In this document: in pieces, positions 1-10,199 of the stretch | Layout: every line of letters starts with the position of its first letter | Numbering within the stretch: position 1 is the first letter of the stretch | Origin: Prorocentrum cordatum | Lineage: Eukaryota; Sar; Dinophyceae; Prorocentrales; Prorocentraceae | Direction: 5' to 3' | Assembly (NCBI GenBank): GCA_963575745.1 | Contig: CAUYUJ010016715.1 | Span: 620,001 to 684,000 of the forward strand | Length of the DNA: 64,000 nt | Position numbers and translations under genes: made by a program | The notes under the pieces: generated by a model | What the model was told of the DNA's origin: nothing | Databases searched by the model: none | The model's input: the letters and a program-made list of their open reading frames with translations, nothing else

Positions 1-79
<79 letters not shown>

Positions 80-175
80 GACTACCACTACTACTCCTGC
101 TACTACGCATCCTCAGGATCCTCCTCCTCCTCCTCCTCGTCCTCATCATCATCATCATCATCATCATCATCACTC
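1..175. repeat. CTA, TCC and CAT microsatellites
   Basis: An almost pure (CTA)n run covers roughly the first 80 bases, then decays into mixed CTA/CTC, a (TCC)n stretch and a (CAT)n stretch. The acidic or serine-rich reading frames through it are simple-sequence translations, not genes. Confidence 0.95.
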
Positions 176-968
176 CGCTCCTCCCTTTTCTCTCCGCCAT
201 CTCTAATGCCTTTCTCGTGTTCACTTTGTTCGCGTCCTCCCGCGCCTCCTCTCCCACGAGATGGCGGGACATGAGTTGCATACAATCCAGCGGACATACA
301 CTAGCATTGGTCACGGGGATGGAGTGGGGCAGTCGAGATCCAGAGGGTGCATGGAGCCCTGCGGCTGAAGCAACATTAGATCTGAACCATGAGGACAAAC
401 AAACATAGAAACTAAGAATACCCCAGTGGCCTAGATATGACTACCTACCAGACCACCCGAACCCAACCCGAAGACGCGAATTTCGGGTTGGGGGAGGGGT
501 GCGGGTCTCACATTTGTTTTCTGAACGTTCCCCGACCCCCCCTCCACTGGAAATGGAGGGCAATTTGGAGCCTGCGGGGTGGGTTGGGGTGGTTTGGTGG
601 GTGGTGAAGAGAAACACATGGCGCCCCCTTCCAGGTCGGAGGAACGGTGAGCAATACTTTGTTTGAGTCAGCAGCGCCAGTGGTCGCGGGCGCGGGCGTC
701 GTTTCGAGGGATGCGCGCCGAGCACGATGCGCGGGGGCAGGCGGAAGACGGCGGCTGCTGACTAGCAAGCGGGGAGGGCCCAGGCGTCGGCGAGTGAGCG
801 GTGCGCAGGTGGCCTGGGGCACCGACCCCAAACCTGCCCCCAGACAGCCCTGTGATGTTTGTTGCAATCACCTCCTGCCCCGCGTCTCGTCCTAGCCCTT
901 CGTCGAACTCGGGATTCGTGCCCCACAGGGCCTCCAGGGCTTATCAGAGGAAAAGAAGTTGATCTCTT
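176..968. other. No recognisable gene
   Basis: Moderately GC-rich unique sequence. Several short open frames exist on both strands, but none shows a domain, a plausible splice pair or a composition unlike its shadow frames. Confidence 0.5.
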
Positions 969-1085
969 TCTCTGGTTGGGGCAGGACATCCTTCTGTTCG
1001 ACGGCTCAATATGGCGGGCCGATGGGGCCGAACAAATGACTGATAATAATATCAAAGCTGGCCTGCTCCACCTAAAAAGGTGGGG
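969..1085 (+). repeat. Direct repeat, copy 1 (310 bp spacing)
   Basis: The first ~59 bases, up to about 1027, are nearly identical to 1279-1337 at an exact 310-bp offset. Similarity then fades toward 1085. In one frame both copies read through with two amino-acid differences in the core, but no known domain is apparent. Confidence 0.8.
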
Positions 1086-1278
1086 ATTGGAAACCAAAAA
1101 ATAAAGTGAACGAGCGAAGCGCGTGCACAGAGAGAGACGCTGCGGGTTGTCGGGGGATGGACGGTCGGTGCAGGACGACCTTGGGCATACACGTTTACGA
1201 TACACATGGTTAAAGTGCAAAGTGTGCCACTAACGCCAGAGAGCCAAGCATTACCGCGCACGCACAAACATGATTTGT

Positions 1279-1400
1279 TCTCTGGCTGGGGCAGGAAATC
1301 CTTCTGTTCGACGGCTCAATATGGCGGGCCGATGGGTGCGAGCAAGTGACGGAGAATAGCAACAAACATGGCCAGCCCCACCCAAACCCAAAGTCTTTGA
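1279..1400 (+). repeat. Direct repeat, copy 2
   Basis: Partner of the repeat at 969-1085. The core keeps the same length without indels and the right part is more diverged. Between and after the copies (1086-1278, 1401-1841) I see no gene. Confidence 0.8.
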
Positions 1401-1841
1401 CCTGCGCAGCGATCGTAACGAAGCTGGTTGTCGAAAGCCGAGGCCAAGAACGCAGCGAACTTCGGGGGGCAAGCTTGGGCGAGGAGTATCAACCATGGTC
1501 CGCCTGGGACCTTTCCGCTGGGCCCGACGCGGGGTTTCTCCGAACGACTGCAGACACGCCCTCGAGGATGACAGCGGAGGCTATCAGCTTCGCAAGGGGC
1601 CCTGTCAAAAAAAGAAACAAAACGCAAACCAACACATACTATGTTTTTTTGCCCAAGGAGTTCCCCAATTGGCACCTATCCGTAGCCACCATGGTGCTGT
1701 TCCTATTCGTAGTTCGGTGAATCACTTCTGGAAGCTTCCAACAGAGGCCGGTCTGCGGGCTCCCAAGCGCAATCGGGACCCGTCGCCTCCAGCGCAATCG
1801 GATGACCTTCAGCGTGGCTCTCGCAATCACATTAGCGTCGA

Positions 1842-2140
1842 TCAGATGCGGGTGATCCGTTCCTCAGCTGTCCGAAGGGCAGGGCGCTGAGCAATGCTGA
1901 AGGTCGTGGAGGGCGGGGCTAGCATCGCACAGTCGAAGAGGCTAGCTCGGGGACTTCTCAAGAGCCGCCCCAAGACGGTCTTCTCTGCAAAGTGAAAAGC
2001 GGGCCCGTTCTTGACGTCGCAGACCTCTGCGCTATGCCCGAGGTCCACGAGCGACTTGGACGCGCGAGACACTCCGGAGAAAAGATCTAGCATCACCAAG
2101 GGTCGGACACGGCCCCGTTGAACACCAGCTTTAGGGTGGC
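1842..2140 (-). pseudogene. Retroelement methyltransferase-like domain relic
   Basis: On the minus strand a frame reads MLDLFSGVSRASKSLVDLG, then about 46 residues later LAPPSTTFS. MLDLFSG...G resembles a SAM-binding motif I. The second block resembles the PPC-x-x-FS signature of cytosine-5-methyltransferase-like domains, which supplies the catalytic cysteine; here that codon is TCC (Ser), one base from TGC (Cys). It lies directly downstream, in transcription order, of a reverse transcriptase/RNase H relic. That order is known for DIRS-type elements (which carry a Dam-like domain), and cytosine methyltransferases have also been reported in some dinoflagellate retrotransposons. The neighbouring parts lie in different frames, so the element is broken. 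The domain call rests on two motifs only; a Rossmann-fold protein of another type is possible. Confidence 0.55.
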
Positions 2141-3245
2141 CTCGCACCACTGCGCCCTTCGCCTCGCGTCCGACGGCAGCTCGAGGAAACCCTCGGGCAC
2201 CTGGCTGGCTTTCTCGTGCCTGATTGCGCCGCGAGAGGATCTCCCGCAGTCCCTCTTTTGCACCCCGGCAAGCGACCCGCGGCTCACGCCGACGTCTCTC
2301 GACGCCCCTGTGCGCCTCGAGGGGCGCGGCGCTAGGTCGCCCACGCCCGGGGCCACGGCCGCGCGGCGGAACGTCTTGGCCAGGTCGCTGCAGTCGAAGG
2401 CCCACGCCCTGGCGTCGCCCGCTGAGCGCCGCGCCTCGACCGCGATGCACCAGAGCTCCATCAGCGCGAGCTCCCGCTGCAGCAGCCAAAACGCCACCCC
2501 GCACACCGCAGCCCACGCCCGAGGAAGCCGCGCGTCTCGAGGTGAGCGACGATCAGGGCGCCCAGGGCCTCGTCGGCCAGGTCGGTCCACATCGCGATCC
2601 CGTTGTGCTCCCTAAGCCGCCACGCGTGCTCCGCGTAGCGCCCGTGCGCGCCCTCGGTCGCGACCTCCCCGACCAGGAAGCCCCCACTTGGCCTGCGCCG
2701 CCCCCGTTCCAGAGGTGCGCGCGTCATGGGCAAAGACCCTAGGGCACCGCGGCAGATGTAGCTCGGCCACGCACAGAGGTAATAAGCGATAAGCGACTTC
2801 CACTTCGGCGGCGACACTCGGCCACAGGGTTCGCTCAAACGGATAACAACAACGGATGAAACGATACGTAGCTCCGAAGACCGACAACAGAGGGCGACGT
2901 ATCTCCAGATGCGCACCACTCAATTTCTTTCTGCACAGGGCCAACTGGAGAGCTCCGCGCAGGCGACTGCGCCGTCTCTCACTCAAGCGCATCACACCCG
3001 TGGCCCCATCGATAACTACTCCAAGTGCTTCGCCCACATAGGTAGACTCGGTAAGCTCGTGCGTCATCAAACCGACGTCGTCAAGGGCCCTCGTCGCGGC
3101 CTCCCGGACCTTTGGACCTCTTCTGCCCTCAGACCAGGACCCCGACATTGCAAATATACACGTAATGTGCCAGGTTCATCCCCTTGGAGCAAAACACAGC
3201 ATTGCACGAGCGGTTATCGAGGGCATTCCCGGGGTTCAGCCAAGG
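2141..3245 (-). pseudogene. Reverse transcriptase / RNase H relic of a retroelement
   Basis: Read right to left, the minus strand gives HYVYICNVGVLV near 3150-3165, where the catalytic Y-x-D-D/N box of a reverse transcriptase would be expected; the first Asp appears as Cys. A helical stretch follows, then RRPLLSVFGATYRFI and a Trp-rich segment, then RVFAHDARTSGTG, which resembles the start of an RNase H-like domain. The signal then hops frame near 2740 (GGFLVGEVATEG...IAMWTDLADEALGALIVAHLE) and again near 2520 (WLLQRELALMELWCIAVEAR). At least three frame changes show it is dead. I assign it to a DIRS- or LTR-like retroelement because the same block order recurs in dinoflagellate retroelements I recall; the class is uncertain. 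Confidence 0.6.
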
Positions 3246-4904
3246 CTTCTCATTAGAGAGGAAAAAACATAGACTAAACTTTGGCGAAGAATTTTAAGAT
3301 TCTTTGAATTGTTGAGCACCTTCACAATAGATGATCGCAACGCGCTGTCGTCGCGGGTCCTGCACGCGTTATCGCGCGCGCGTATGCACCGACGCTGGGT
3401 TGCATCATAGGCGCCATATTATGATAAATGCCGCGCGCTGGCCGCAATTTAAACAGGGTCTTGTTCAGAGCGCGCCCGCCAGCCGCCGCGGTTATCAGAC
3501 TTTGCCCCGTTAAACGACACGCAGGTCGACGATGCAATGAGAAAACGACGAATGCGACACTGAGCCCACAGAAGCGGCAAACAATGACTCCCCGCGGCGT
3601 TTGTCCTCGCGCCCCCACCCCGACTAATGAGTTCGGTTGCCCAACATTCTTACGCAGCCACGCGCCGCCGCCGAACGGTCATTTCGCATTAATTATGGTT
3701 AGGCTGTTGCGGCTATCAATGCCCCCCTCCCCCCCCCGCTTCGACCGCGCAGTTTTCGAGACCTCCCCGCGGGGCGCCCATCCCCGAGGTAGCCTTCGCA
3801 ACCCCAAGGTCGCCAAACGGCGGCCCAACATCGCCCCGAAACGTCTCCGAGGCGCCTCGGGGTCTGCCCGAGAAAGACCGACGACATCCTAGAGTTTCCA
3901 AACAAGGAGGCCGGGGCGCCCGATGAAGCCCCGAGTAGCTCCCGATGTATCCCCAGAGAACAATCCAGCACGGCTCTTGGAGGACAATCGCAGCGAACCT
4001 CACTCGTGATATCCAACTGTTGTTTCCCAAGCTCTTCGGCCCAAGATGGGCCCAGAAAGGTTCCAGAGACCTCGTGGCGCCCCAGGGGCCCCTCAGGCTG
4101 TAAGGCGGATTTGCCGCGGGCATCTGGAGATATATCGGTTGGCCGCAAGCATATGGATATGAATGCACGACGTGCCCCGTCGACCTGAAAGTGCACTGCA
4201 CAAAGATGTCAACATATCGAACGCAAACATGCCGACAATAATCCCACCAGCCCTCTGGGCGGTGGTGGTCTCGAACGCTTCCTCTTCCAATCCCCCATCT
4301 GCCCCCTCGGGGAGGAGTTCACCCCCCCCCCCCCCTCCTCCGTCTGGGTCTTGACGGGGGGGGGGTCGCGAGCGGTCAACGCAGCGCGCCCAGGATGGCC
4401 CAAGATGGCCCCATGAGGGCCTCCGATGCTCCAAGGTGTCATCCAATCCGCCACCGTGCCCCCTGGCAGGTTAAGGCGTGCTGGAATACCAAGTACGGTC
4501 TGGCAGGGTTTCTGCGATCTTATACGCCCCTTCCCCCCCGCGGGCCTCGAGGCGGCCCGAGAGAGAAGCCTCGAAGACGGCCCGAGAGGACTCCAAGTGA
4601 GCCTCCAGCAAGGCCCGATGCTGCCGAAATCTTTAATTTCTTTAGGTTTGTCATATGTGTTCAAATTATCGAGCGTTTGAAAACAAGAAAAACAAAATAC
4701 CCTGGCGACGTACCCAACCCCTGCGCAAAAGCGGTGCGCAAATAGTTTAGGATAGTTTATAAGGGTGCGATGACGGAGCGAGGGTTACATATGTCTGCAG
4801 ACGGAATTCGGGAGACTCGCAGGACACTGGCTACAGGAAAAGGGTTTGATAAAGCTGATGAGTTAGAATTCCTGATCACTCCTAGCCACTTCAAAAACGG
4901 TGAT
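3246..4904. other. Intergenic; degenerate CCCAAGA repeats and C/G runs
   Basis: No gene seen. From about 4030 to 4630 the sequence is built from loose 10-12-bp units around GGCCCAAGATGGCC and CCTCGAG, a style repeated at 28.1, 32.7, 36.6 and 37.2 kb. A C run (4322-4335) is followed by a G run (about 4356-4364), a possible hairpin or quadruplex/i-motif pair. CGACGTACCCAACCC at 4706-4720 recurs exactly at 6519-6533, so it brackets the satellite array. Confidence 0.6.
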
Positions 4905-6412
4905 CACAGCAGGCCTCGACAGTTGCAAAAGTTTCACAGATCGCAGCCCCGCAGGGATGGCGAGGTCTAATTTGGGTCCGCGCGTGGCGTCACTGTGCTG
5001 GGCTCCCCAGGCCTCGAAAGTGGCGACAGTTTCACAGATCGCAGCCTCCAGGGGATGGCGAGGTCTCATTTGAATCTGCCCGTGGCGTCACTGTGCTGGG
5101 CCCCCCAGCAGGCCTCGAAAGTGGCGACAGTTTCACAGATCGCAGCCCCCAAGGGATGGCGAGGTCTACTCTGAATCTGCCCGTGACGAAACTGTGCAGG
5201 GCCCCCCAGCAGGCCTCGAAAGTTGCGACAGTTTCACAGATCGCAGCCCCCCAGGGATGGCAAGGTCCAATTTGGGTCCGCGCGTGGCGTCACTGTGCTG
5301 GGCCGCCCAGCAGGCCTCGAAAGTGGCGACAGTTTCACAGATCGCAGCCCCCCAGGGATGGCGAGGTCTAATTTGGGTCCGCCCGTGGCGTCACTGTGCT
5401 GGGCCCCCCAGAAGGCCTCGAAAGTGGCGACAGTTTCACAGATCGCAGCCCCCCAGGGATGGCGAGGTCTAATTTGACTCTGCGGTGGGTACCCACTGTG
5501 CTGTGCCCCTCAGCAGCCCTCGAAAGTGGCGACAGTTTCACAGATCGCGGCCCCCCAGGGATGGCGAGGTCTAATTTGAGTCTGCGGTGGGTACCCACTG
5601 TGCTGTGCCCCTCAGCAGCCCTCGAATACCCACTGTGCTGGGCCCCCCAGCAGGCTTCGAAAGTGGCGACAGTTTCACAGATCGCAGCCCCCCAGGGATG
5701 GCGAGGTCTAATTTGAATCTGCGTGTGGCGTCACTGTGCTGGGCCCCCCAGCAGGCCTCGACAATGGCGGCAGTTTCACAGATCGCAGCCCCCCAGGGAT
5801 GGCGAGGTCTAATTTGAATCCGCGCGTCGCCCTCACTGTGCTGGGCCCCCCAGCAGGCCTCGAAAATGGCGACCGTTTCACAGATCGCAGCCCCCCAGGG
5901 ATGGCGAGGTCAAATTTAAATATGCGCGTCGCCCTCACTGTGCTGGGCCCCCCAGCAGGCCTCGAAAATGGCGACAGTTTCACAGATCGCAGCCCCCCAG
6001 GGATGGCGAGGTCTCATTTGAATCTGCGCGTCGCCCTCACTGTGCTGAGCCCCCCAGCAGGCCTCGAAAATGGCGACAGTTTCACAGATCGCAGCCCCCC
6101 AGGGATAGCGAGGTCTAACTTGAATCTGCGCGTCGCCCTCACTGTGCTGAGCCCCCCAGCAGGCCTCGAAAATGGCTACAGTTTCACAGATCGCAGCCCC
6201 CCAGGGATGGCGAGGTCTAATTTGAATCCGCGCTTGGCCCTCACTGTGCTGGGCCCCCCCAGCAGGCCTCGAAGATGGCGACAGTTTCACAGATCGCAGC
6301 CCCCCAGGGATGGCGAGGTCTAATTTGAATCTGCGCGTCGCCCTCACTGTGCTGGGCCCCCCAGCAGGCCTCGAAAATGGCGACAGTTTCACAGATCGCA
6401 GCCCCCCGCAGG
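4905..6412 (+). repeat. ~101-bp satellite array 1 (about 14 copies)
   Basis: Head-to-tail units of about 100-102 bp, marked by TTTCACAGATCGCAGCCCCC followed by GGGATGGCGAGGTCTAATTT. Copies at the left carry GTCCGCGCGTGGCGTCACTG; those at the right carry CTGCGCGTCGCCCTCACTG, so subtypes are spatially grouped, as expected for local unequal crossing-over. Two copies near 5480-5640 carry a CGGTGGGTACCCACTG variant. Because the unit length is not a multiple of three, long open frames here drift through the array and are artefacts. Confidence 0.95.
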
Positions 6413-6533
6413 CAAGACAGGAAGAGGCAGGGAGGGAGGAGGAGGAAGGAAGGAGTGGAGACCACACTGCTCTATTCAAAACGAGTACCCAACCAAGGAG
6501 GGTTGGGAAATTACCCTGCGACGTACCCAACCC
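6413..6533 (+). repeat. Purine tract plus conserved CTCTATTCAAAACG motif
   Basis: A GGA/GAA-rich stretch ends in CTCTATTCAAAACGAGTACC at 6470-6489, then CCAACCAAGGAGGGTTGGG, whose ends form a CCCAAC/GTTGGG hairpin. The same purine tract, motif and hairpin follow the second satellite array (8413-8654), and a diverged version follows the relic at 19.3 kb. Confidence 0.85.
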
Positions 6534-6910
6534 AATGGCATCAAGTGGCAAGCGGAGTAGGGAAACATTAGCAGGAACCGTGACAATGCAGGCGCGGCGA
6601 TTTGTAGTGCGACCTACATGGGATGCGTAATGTTGCACGACTCACAGAACAGCAATCGATAAGACGAGGAGTATGTCTCAAGGCTTGTTAAACAATAGCG
6701 GGGGCGGGAACGAGGGACAGGAGAAGGACGAACCCAGTAGGAAGGGGCGAAGAGCCATCGCAGCAGCAGCACCATGAATGCATAAGGTAACAGGAGGACT
6801 AGGGCGGCGATGATGAAAGAGGAGGGAGGAAGCAAGAGACTGTTTCGTTTTTGCAGGAGCTCGGTCAACGCATGCCTGCTGCCTGTCCACAGGATCATAC
6901 CTGTTTATAT
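6534..6910. other. Unique spacer without a gene
   Basis: Between the conserved motif and the helicase 3' end I see no coding signal. It occupies the position expected for the 3' flank of the minus-strand helicase fragment. Confidence 0.5.
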
Positions 6911-7177
6911 CTAGTGCAGGAAGCGATCGAGACCTAGCTCGCGCGCCAGCTTCTCTGCCTCCTTCCTGCATGTTGCAGTGCGGAAACTGAACTTCCGCAG
7001 TTTCTCCGCCAGGTCTGCTGGTGGGCCGCGGGCAAGAAAGTCAAGGCCGGGGTCGCGCACCATCAGTAGGTTGTCTATCGTCGTCGCCCTGGACAGCATC
7101 ACGTAGAGGTGCAGCCACAGAGCGTCCAGGTCGTTCGCATCCTTGCACCCTGCGTCAACAATGACTCCGCGGTGCAT
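6911..7177 (-). pseudogene. Pif1-like helicase, truncated C-terminus (copy 1)
   Basis: A minus-strand frame of about 89 residues ends at a TAG at 6911-6913. It begins HRGVIVDAGCKDANDLD, then WLHLYVMLSRATTIDNLLMV. The LYVMLSRAT string is helicase motif VI of the SF1/Pif1 class, with its Arg finger, and the preceding VIVDAG is the strand after motif V. The QGQT part of motif V, which should sit just upstream, is missing: the frame runs straight into 101-bp satellite sequence at about 7177. About 50 further residues (RGPPADLAEKLRKFSF, ELGLDRFLH) match the tail of the copy at 9.2 kb. Without motifs I-V it cannot act as a helicase; an ancestor would have been an ATP-dependent 5'-3' DNA helicase, perhaps carried by a mobile element. 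Confidence 0.8.
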
Positions 7178-8412
7178 GGTGCCAGTTTCCCAGAATGGCA
7201 GCCCCCCAGGGACGGCGAGGTCTAATCTGAATCTGGGTGGTGCCTCACTCCGCGGGACTGACCAAAGTGGTGACAGTTTCACAGATCGCAGCCCCCCCCA
7301 GGGATGGTGAGGTCTAATCTGAATCTGAGAGGTGCCTCACTCCGCTGGACCCACCAGCAGCCCTCGAAAGTGGTGACCGTTTCGCAGATCGCAGCCCCCC
7401 AGGGATGGCGAGGTCTAATCTGAATCTGCGTGGTGCCTCACCCCGCTGGACCCACCAGCAGCCCTCGAATGTGGCGACAGTTTCGCAGATCGCAGCCCCC
7501 CAGGGATGGCGAGGTCTAATCTGAATCTGCGTGGTGCCTCACCCCGCTGGACCCACCAGCAGCCCTCTAATGTGGCGACAGTTTCGCAACCAGCAGCCCT
7601 CGAATGTGGCGTCAGTGTCGCAGATCGCAGCCCCCCAGGGATGGCGAGGTCTAATCTGAATCTACGTGGTGCCTCACTCCGCTGGACCCACCCTCAGCCC
7701 TCGAATGTGGCGACATTTTCGCAGATCGCAGCCCCCCAAGGATGGCGAGGTCTAATCTGAATCTGCGTGGTGCCTCACTCCGCTGGACCCACCAGCAGCC
7801 CTCGAATGTGGCGTCAGCGTCGCAGATCGCAGCCCCCCAGGGATGGCGAGGTCTAATCTGAATCTGCGTGGTGCCTCACTCACTCCGCTGGACCCACCAG
7901 CAACCCTCGAAAGTGACGACAGTTTCGCAGATCGCAGCCCACCAGGGACGGCGAGGTCTAATCTGAATCTGCGTGGTGCCTCACTCCGCTGGACCCACCA
8001 ACAGCCCTCGAAAGTGACGACAATTTCGCAGATCGCAAACCCCCAGGGATGGCGAAGTCTAGTCTGAATCTGCGTGGTGCCTCACTCCGCTGGACCCACC
8101 AGCAGCCCTCGAAAGTCGAGGTCTAATCTGAATCTGCGTGGTGCCTCACTCCGCTGGACCCACCAGCAGCCCTCGAAAGTGACGACAGTTTCGCAGATCG
8201 CAGCCCCCCAGGGATGGCGAGGTCTAATCTGAATCTGCGTGGTGCCTCACTCCGCTGGACCTACCAGCAGCCCTCGAAAGCGGTGACAGTTTCGCAGATC
8301 GCAGCCCCCCAGGGATGGCGAGGTCTAATCTGAATCTGCGTGGTGCCTCACTCCGCTGGACCCACCAGCAGCCCTCGAAAGTGGCGACAGTTTCACAGAT
8401 CGCAGCCCCAAA
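7178..8412 (+). repeat. ~101-bp satellite array 2 (about 12 copies)
   Basis: Same family as array 1 but a distinct subtype: the units carry AATCTGCGTGGTGCCTCACT, CGCTGGACCCACCAGCAGCC and TTTCGCAGATCGCAG. One unit near 8115 is deleted internally and another near 7590 carries a partial internal duplication. The array abuts the helicase fragment on its left. Confidence 0.95.
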
Positions 8413-8654
8413 GGGATGACGTAATAGGCAAGAGAGAAGAGGAGGAGCGAAGAGAGGAGGAGAAGGGAAGCAAGAGAGGAGGAGCGAAGAGAGGAGAAGG
8501 GATGCAAGAGAAAAGAGGAGGAGCGAAGAGAGGCGGAGAAGGGAAGCAAGAGAGGAGAGGAAGAGGGAAGAGAGGAGGAGGAGGCGGGAAGGAGGGAAGG
8601 TGGAGACCGCAGTGCTCTATTCAAAACGAGTACCCAACGCAGGAGGGTTGGGAA
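8413..8654 (+). repeat. Purine tract plus conserved motif, second copy
   Basis: A long GAGGAG/AAGAGAGG tract (about 8420-8600) leads to CTCTATTCAAAACGAGTACC at 8615-8634 and the CCCAAC/GGTTGGG hairpin. It is offset 2145 bp from the first copy, which fits duplication of the whole satellite, purine tract, motif and helicase-tail module. Confidence 0.9.
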
Positions 8655-9233
8655 TAATAAGAATAATGCCAGTGGTGGCGCGATCGCAATGGTGCTAGTA
8701 AGAGCGATAGTAGCAGCAGTAGCAGTAGGAGTGGTAGTAGCAGCAATAATAGTAGTAGCGGTAGCAATAGTAAGTGGTAGCCCTAGTGAAAACAGTAAGT
8801 GGTGGTAGTCGGCAGAATAACAATTACTCCGACGGAAGGGCCCCACATGAGAATCCTCTGGGCGAATCTGGAAAAAGCCCTCACCGTCGTCCTCGTTGTT
8901 GGCGAGTCCTGGCTGTCTCTTCTGCGTATATTTATTCTCGCCCTGGCGCGGGCCCTCCCCTCGCTCCCTGCGTTGCCCCCGACCTCGCCCTCCTGTTTTT
9001 TTTCGTGCCCCGCCACCTCCTCGCCTTTCCACTGCGTGAGCGCGCGCGTCGGTTGTCCTCGGCGCCGTCGCCCCCTCGGCCAGCGCAGGCGCGTTCTCGA
9101 ATGGCCGCGTCGCGCAGCCGTTGGGGCAAGCAACCTCGCGGGCCGGGCTGTCGGGGCAACCCCGCGAGCCGCTCGCGCGCAAGACCAAGCCGCGGGGACG
9201 ACCCCGCGGGCTTCGAGCGGGGCGCAGCCGCGA
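8655..9233. other. AGT microsatellite and helicase 3' flank module
   Basis: An (AGT/AGC)n stretch (about 8695-8810) precedes a module beginning TACTCCGACGGAAGGGCCCC near 8826 and running to the helicase stop codon. Pieces of this module recur at 11.2, 12.95-13.3, 14.2-14.6 and 15.65 kb in both orientations. GTGGTGGTAGTCGGC in the spacer also recurs near 17.13 kb. Confidence 0.7.
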
Positions 9234-10185
9234 TCAGGCGGGCAGCGCGAAGCCCAGCTCTGCCGCGAGCTGCTCCGCATCCGCCCTGGACAAAACCGCT
9301 CTCTCGTCGAACTCCAGGGGCGCCTCCCGCAGGGGCGCCGGCGGCCCTCGCTCCAGGAACTCCCGCGGCGGCGGCCGCAGGATCAGGATGTTCCGCACGC
9401 GCGTGGCGCGGGAGAGCACGACGTAGAGGCGCAGCCACCGCTGCTCGTCCGACACGCCCGTGCGGCCAGCGCCCTCGTCTCACGCGCAGTCGACGGCGAC
9501 GCCCCTGCGCGGCGTCTGGCCTTGCGACGGCGCGGAGGTCAGGTAGGGCGCGTGCGCCAGGGTGAACCCCGAGCGGCGCGCGCTGTGCGCCCCCGAGCTC
9601 TGCCACGTGAGCTCCCTTTCGCTGGGCCTGAACATCAGCAAGCTCCGCGCCCGCGCCTGGGCCTGGCCGTCGTCGTCGGCGTCTTCGGCGCCCTGTCGCA
9701 GCACCTCGGCGACCTCCTGGTCGATCGGAGACTCCTTGAAGCCGTGCACCTGCAGCCAGATTCCCTGCGGTAGGAAGCGGGGGCGAAAGAGCTGGCCTGC
9801 CGAGCACTCCTCGTGCCGCTGCTCGTCCTCGTGGTGGAACTCGAAAGACGCGATGGTGGCCCGTTGCCCCTGCACGAACCCCAACTTCTTCTTCGGCTCT
9901 TCCCGCGCGGCCGTGAACCGCACCTCCATGCCGACGTGGGCCGGCAAGACGCCGTGGATGTCCCCCGTCTTGTGCATGTTCGGGACGTTCAGGAGGCGCC
10001 TACCCGCGTCGGGATCGCCCTGAATCGTGCCGCACTGGTCAACGGCCTGCAGGAAAACGAGGGCACGCCCAGACGCCGAGCGTCGCGACGAGCACGCGTG
10101 TTCATCCACCTCGCAAGCGTTTCCCAATAGATGCCCATGACGCAGCCGAGCCGAAAGTTCTCGTGCTGCTGCCGAGGGCCCACGA
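9234..10185 (-). pseudogene. Pif1-like helicase, C-terminal third with TGA and frameshift (copy 2)
   Basis: On the minus strand from about 10180: MGIYWETLARWMNTRARRD in one frame, then after a frameshift near 10056-10075 FLQAVDQCGTIQGDPDAGRR, VLPAHVGMEVRFTA, and motif V as PYLTSAPSQGQT (normally T-A-H-x-x-Q-G-Q-T). Then VAVDCA is followed by an in-frame TGA at 9480-9482. In the same frame it continues WLRLYVVLSRATRVRNILIL (motif VI) and ends ELGFALPA, stop. Copy 1 has Cys (VDAGC) where the TGA falls, so a TGC/TGT to TGA change is the simplest reading. Motifs I-IV are absent: the upstream side joins directly to a tandem repeat at about 10200. This is the C-terminal part of an SF1B helicase, not a functional gene. 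Confidence 0.85.
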
Positions 10186-10199
10186 CGCCGCAGTTGTCC

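Noticed and set aside
5916-6638. 240-residue minus-strand open frame in the 101-bp satellite
   Set aside because: Unit length drifts relative to frame, translation changes from unit to unit, and similar frames exist on both strands.
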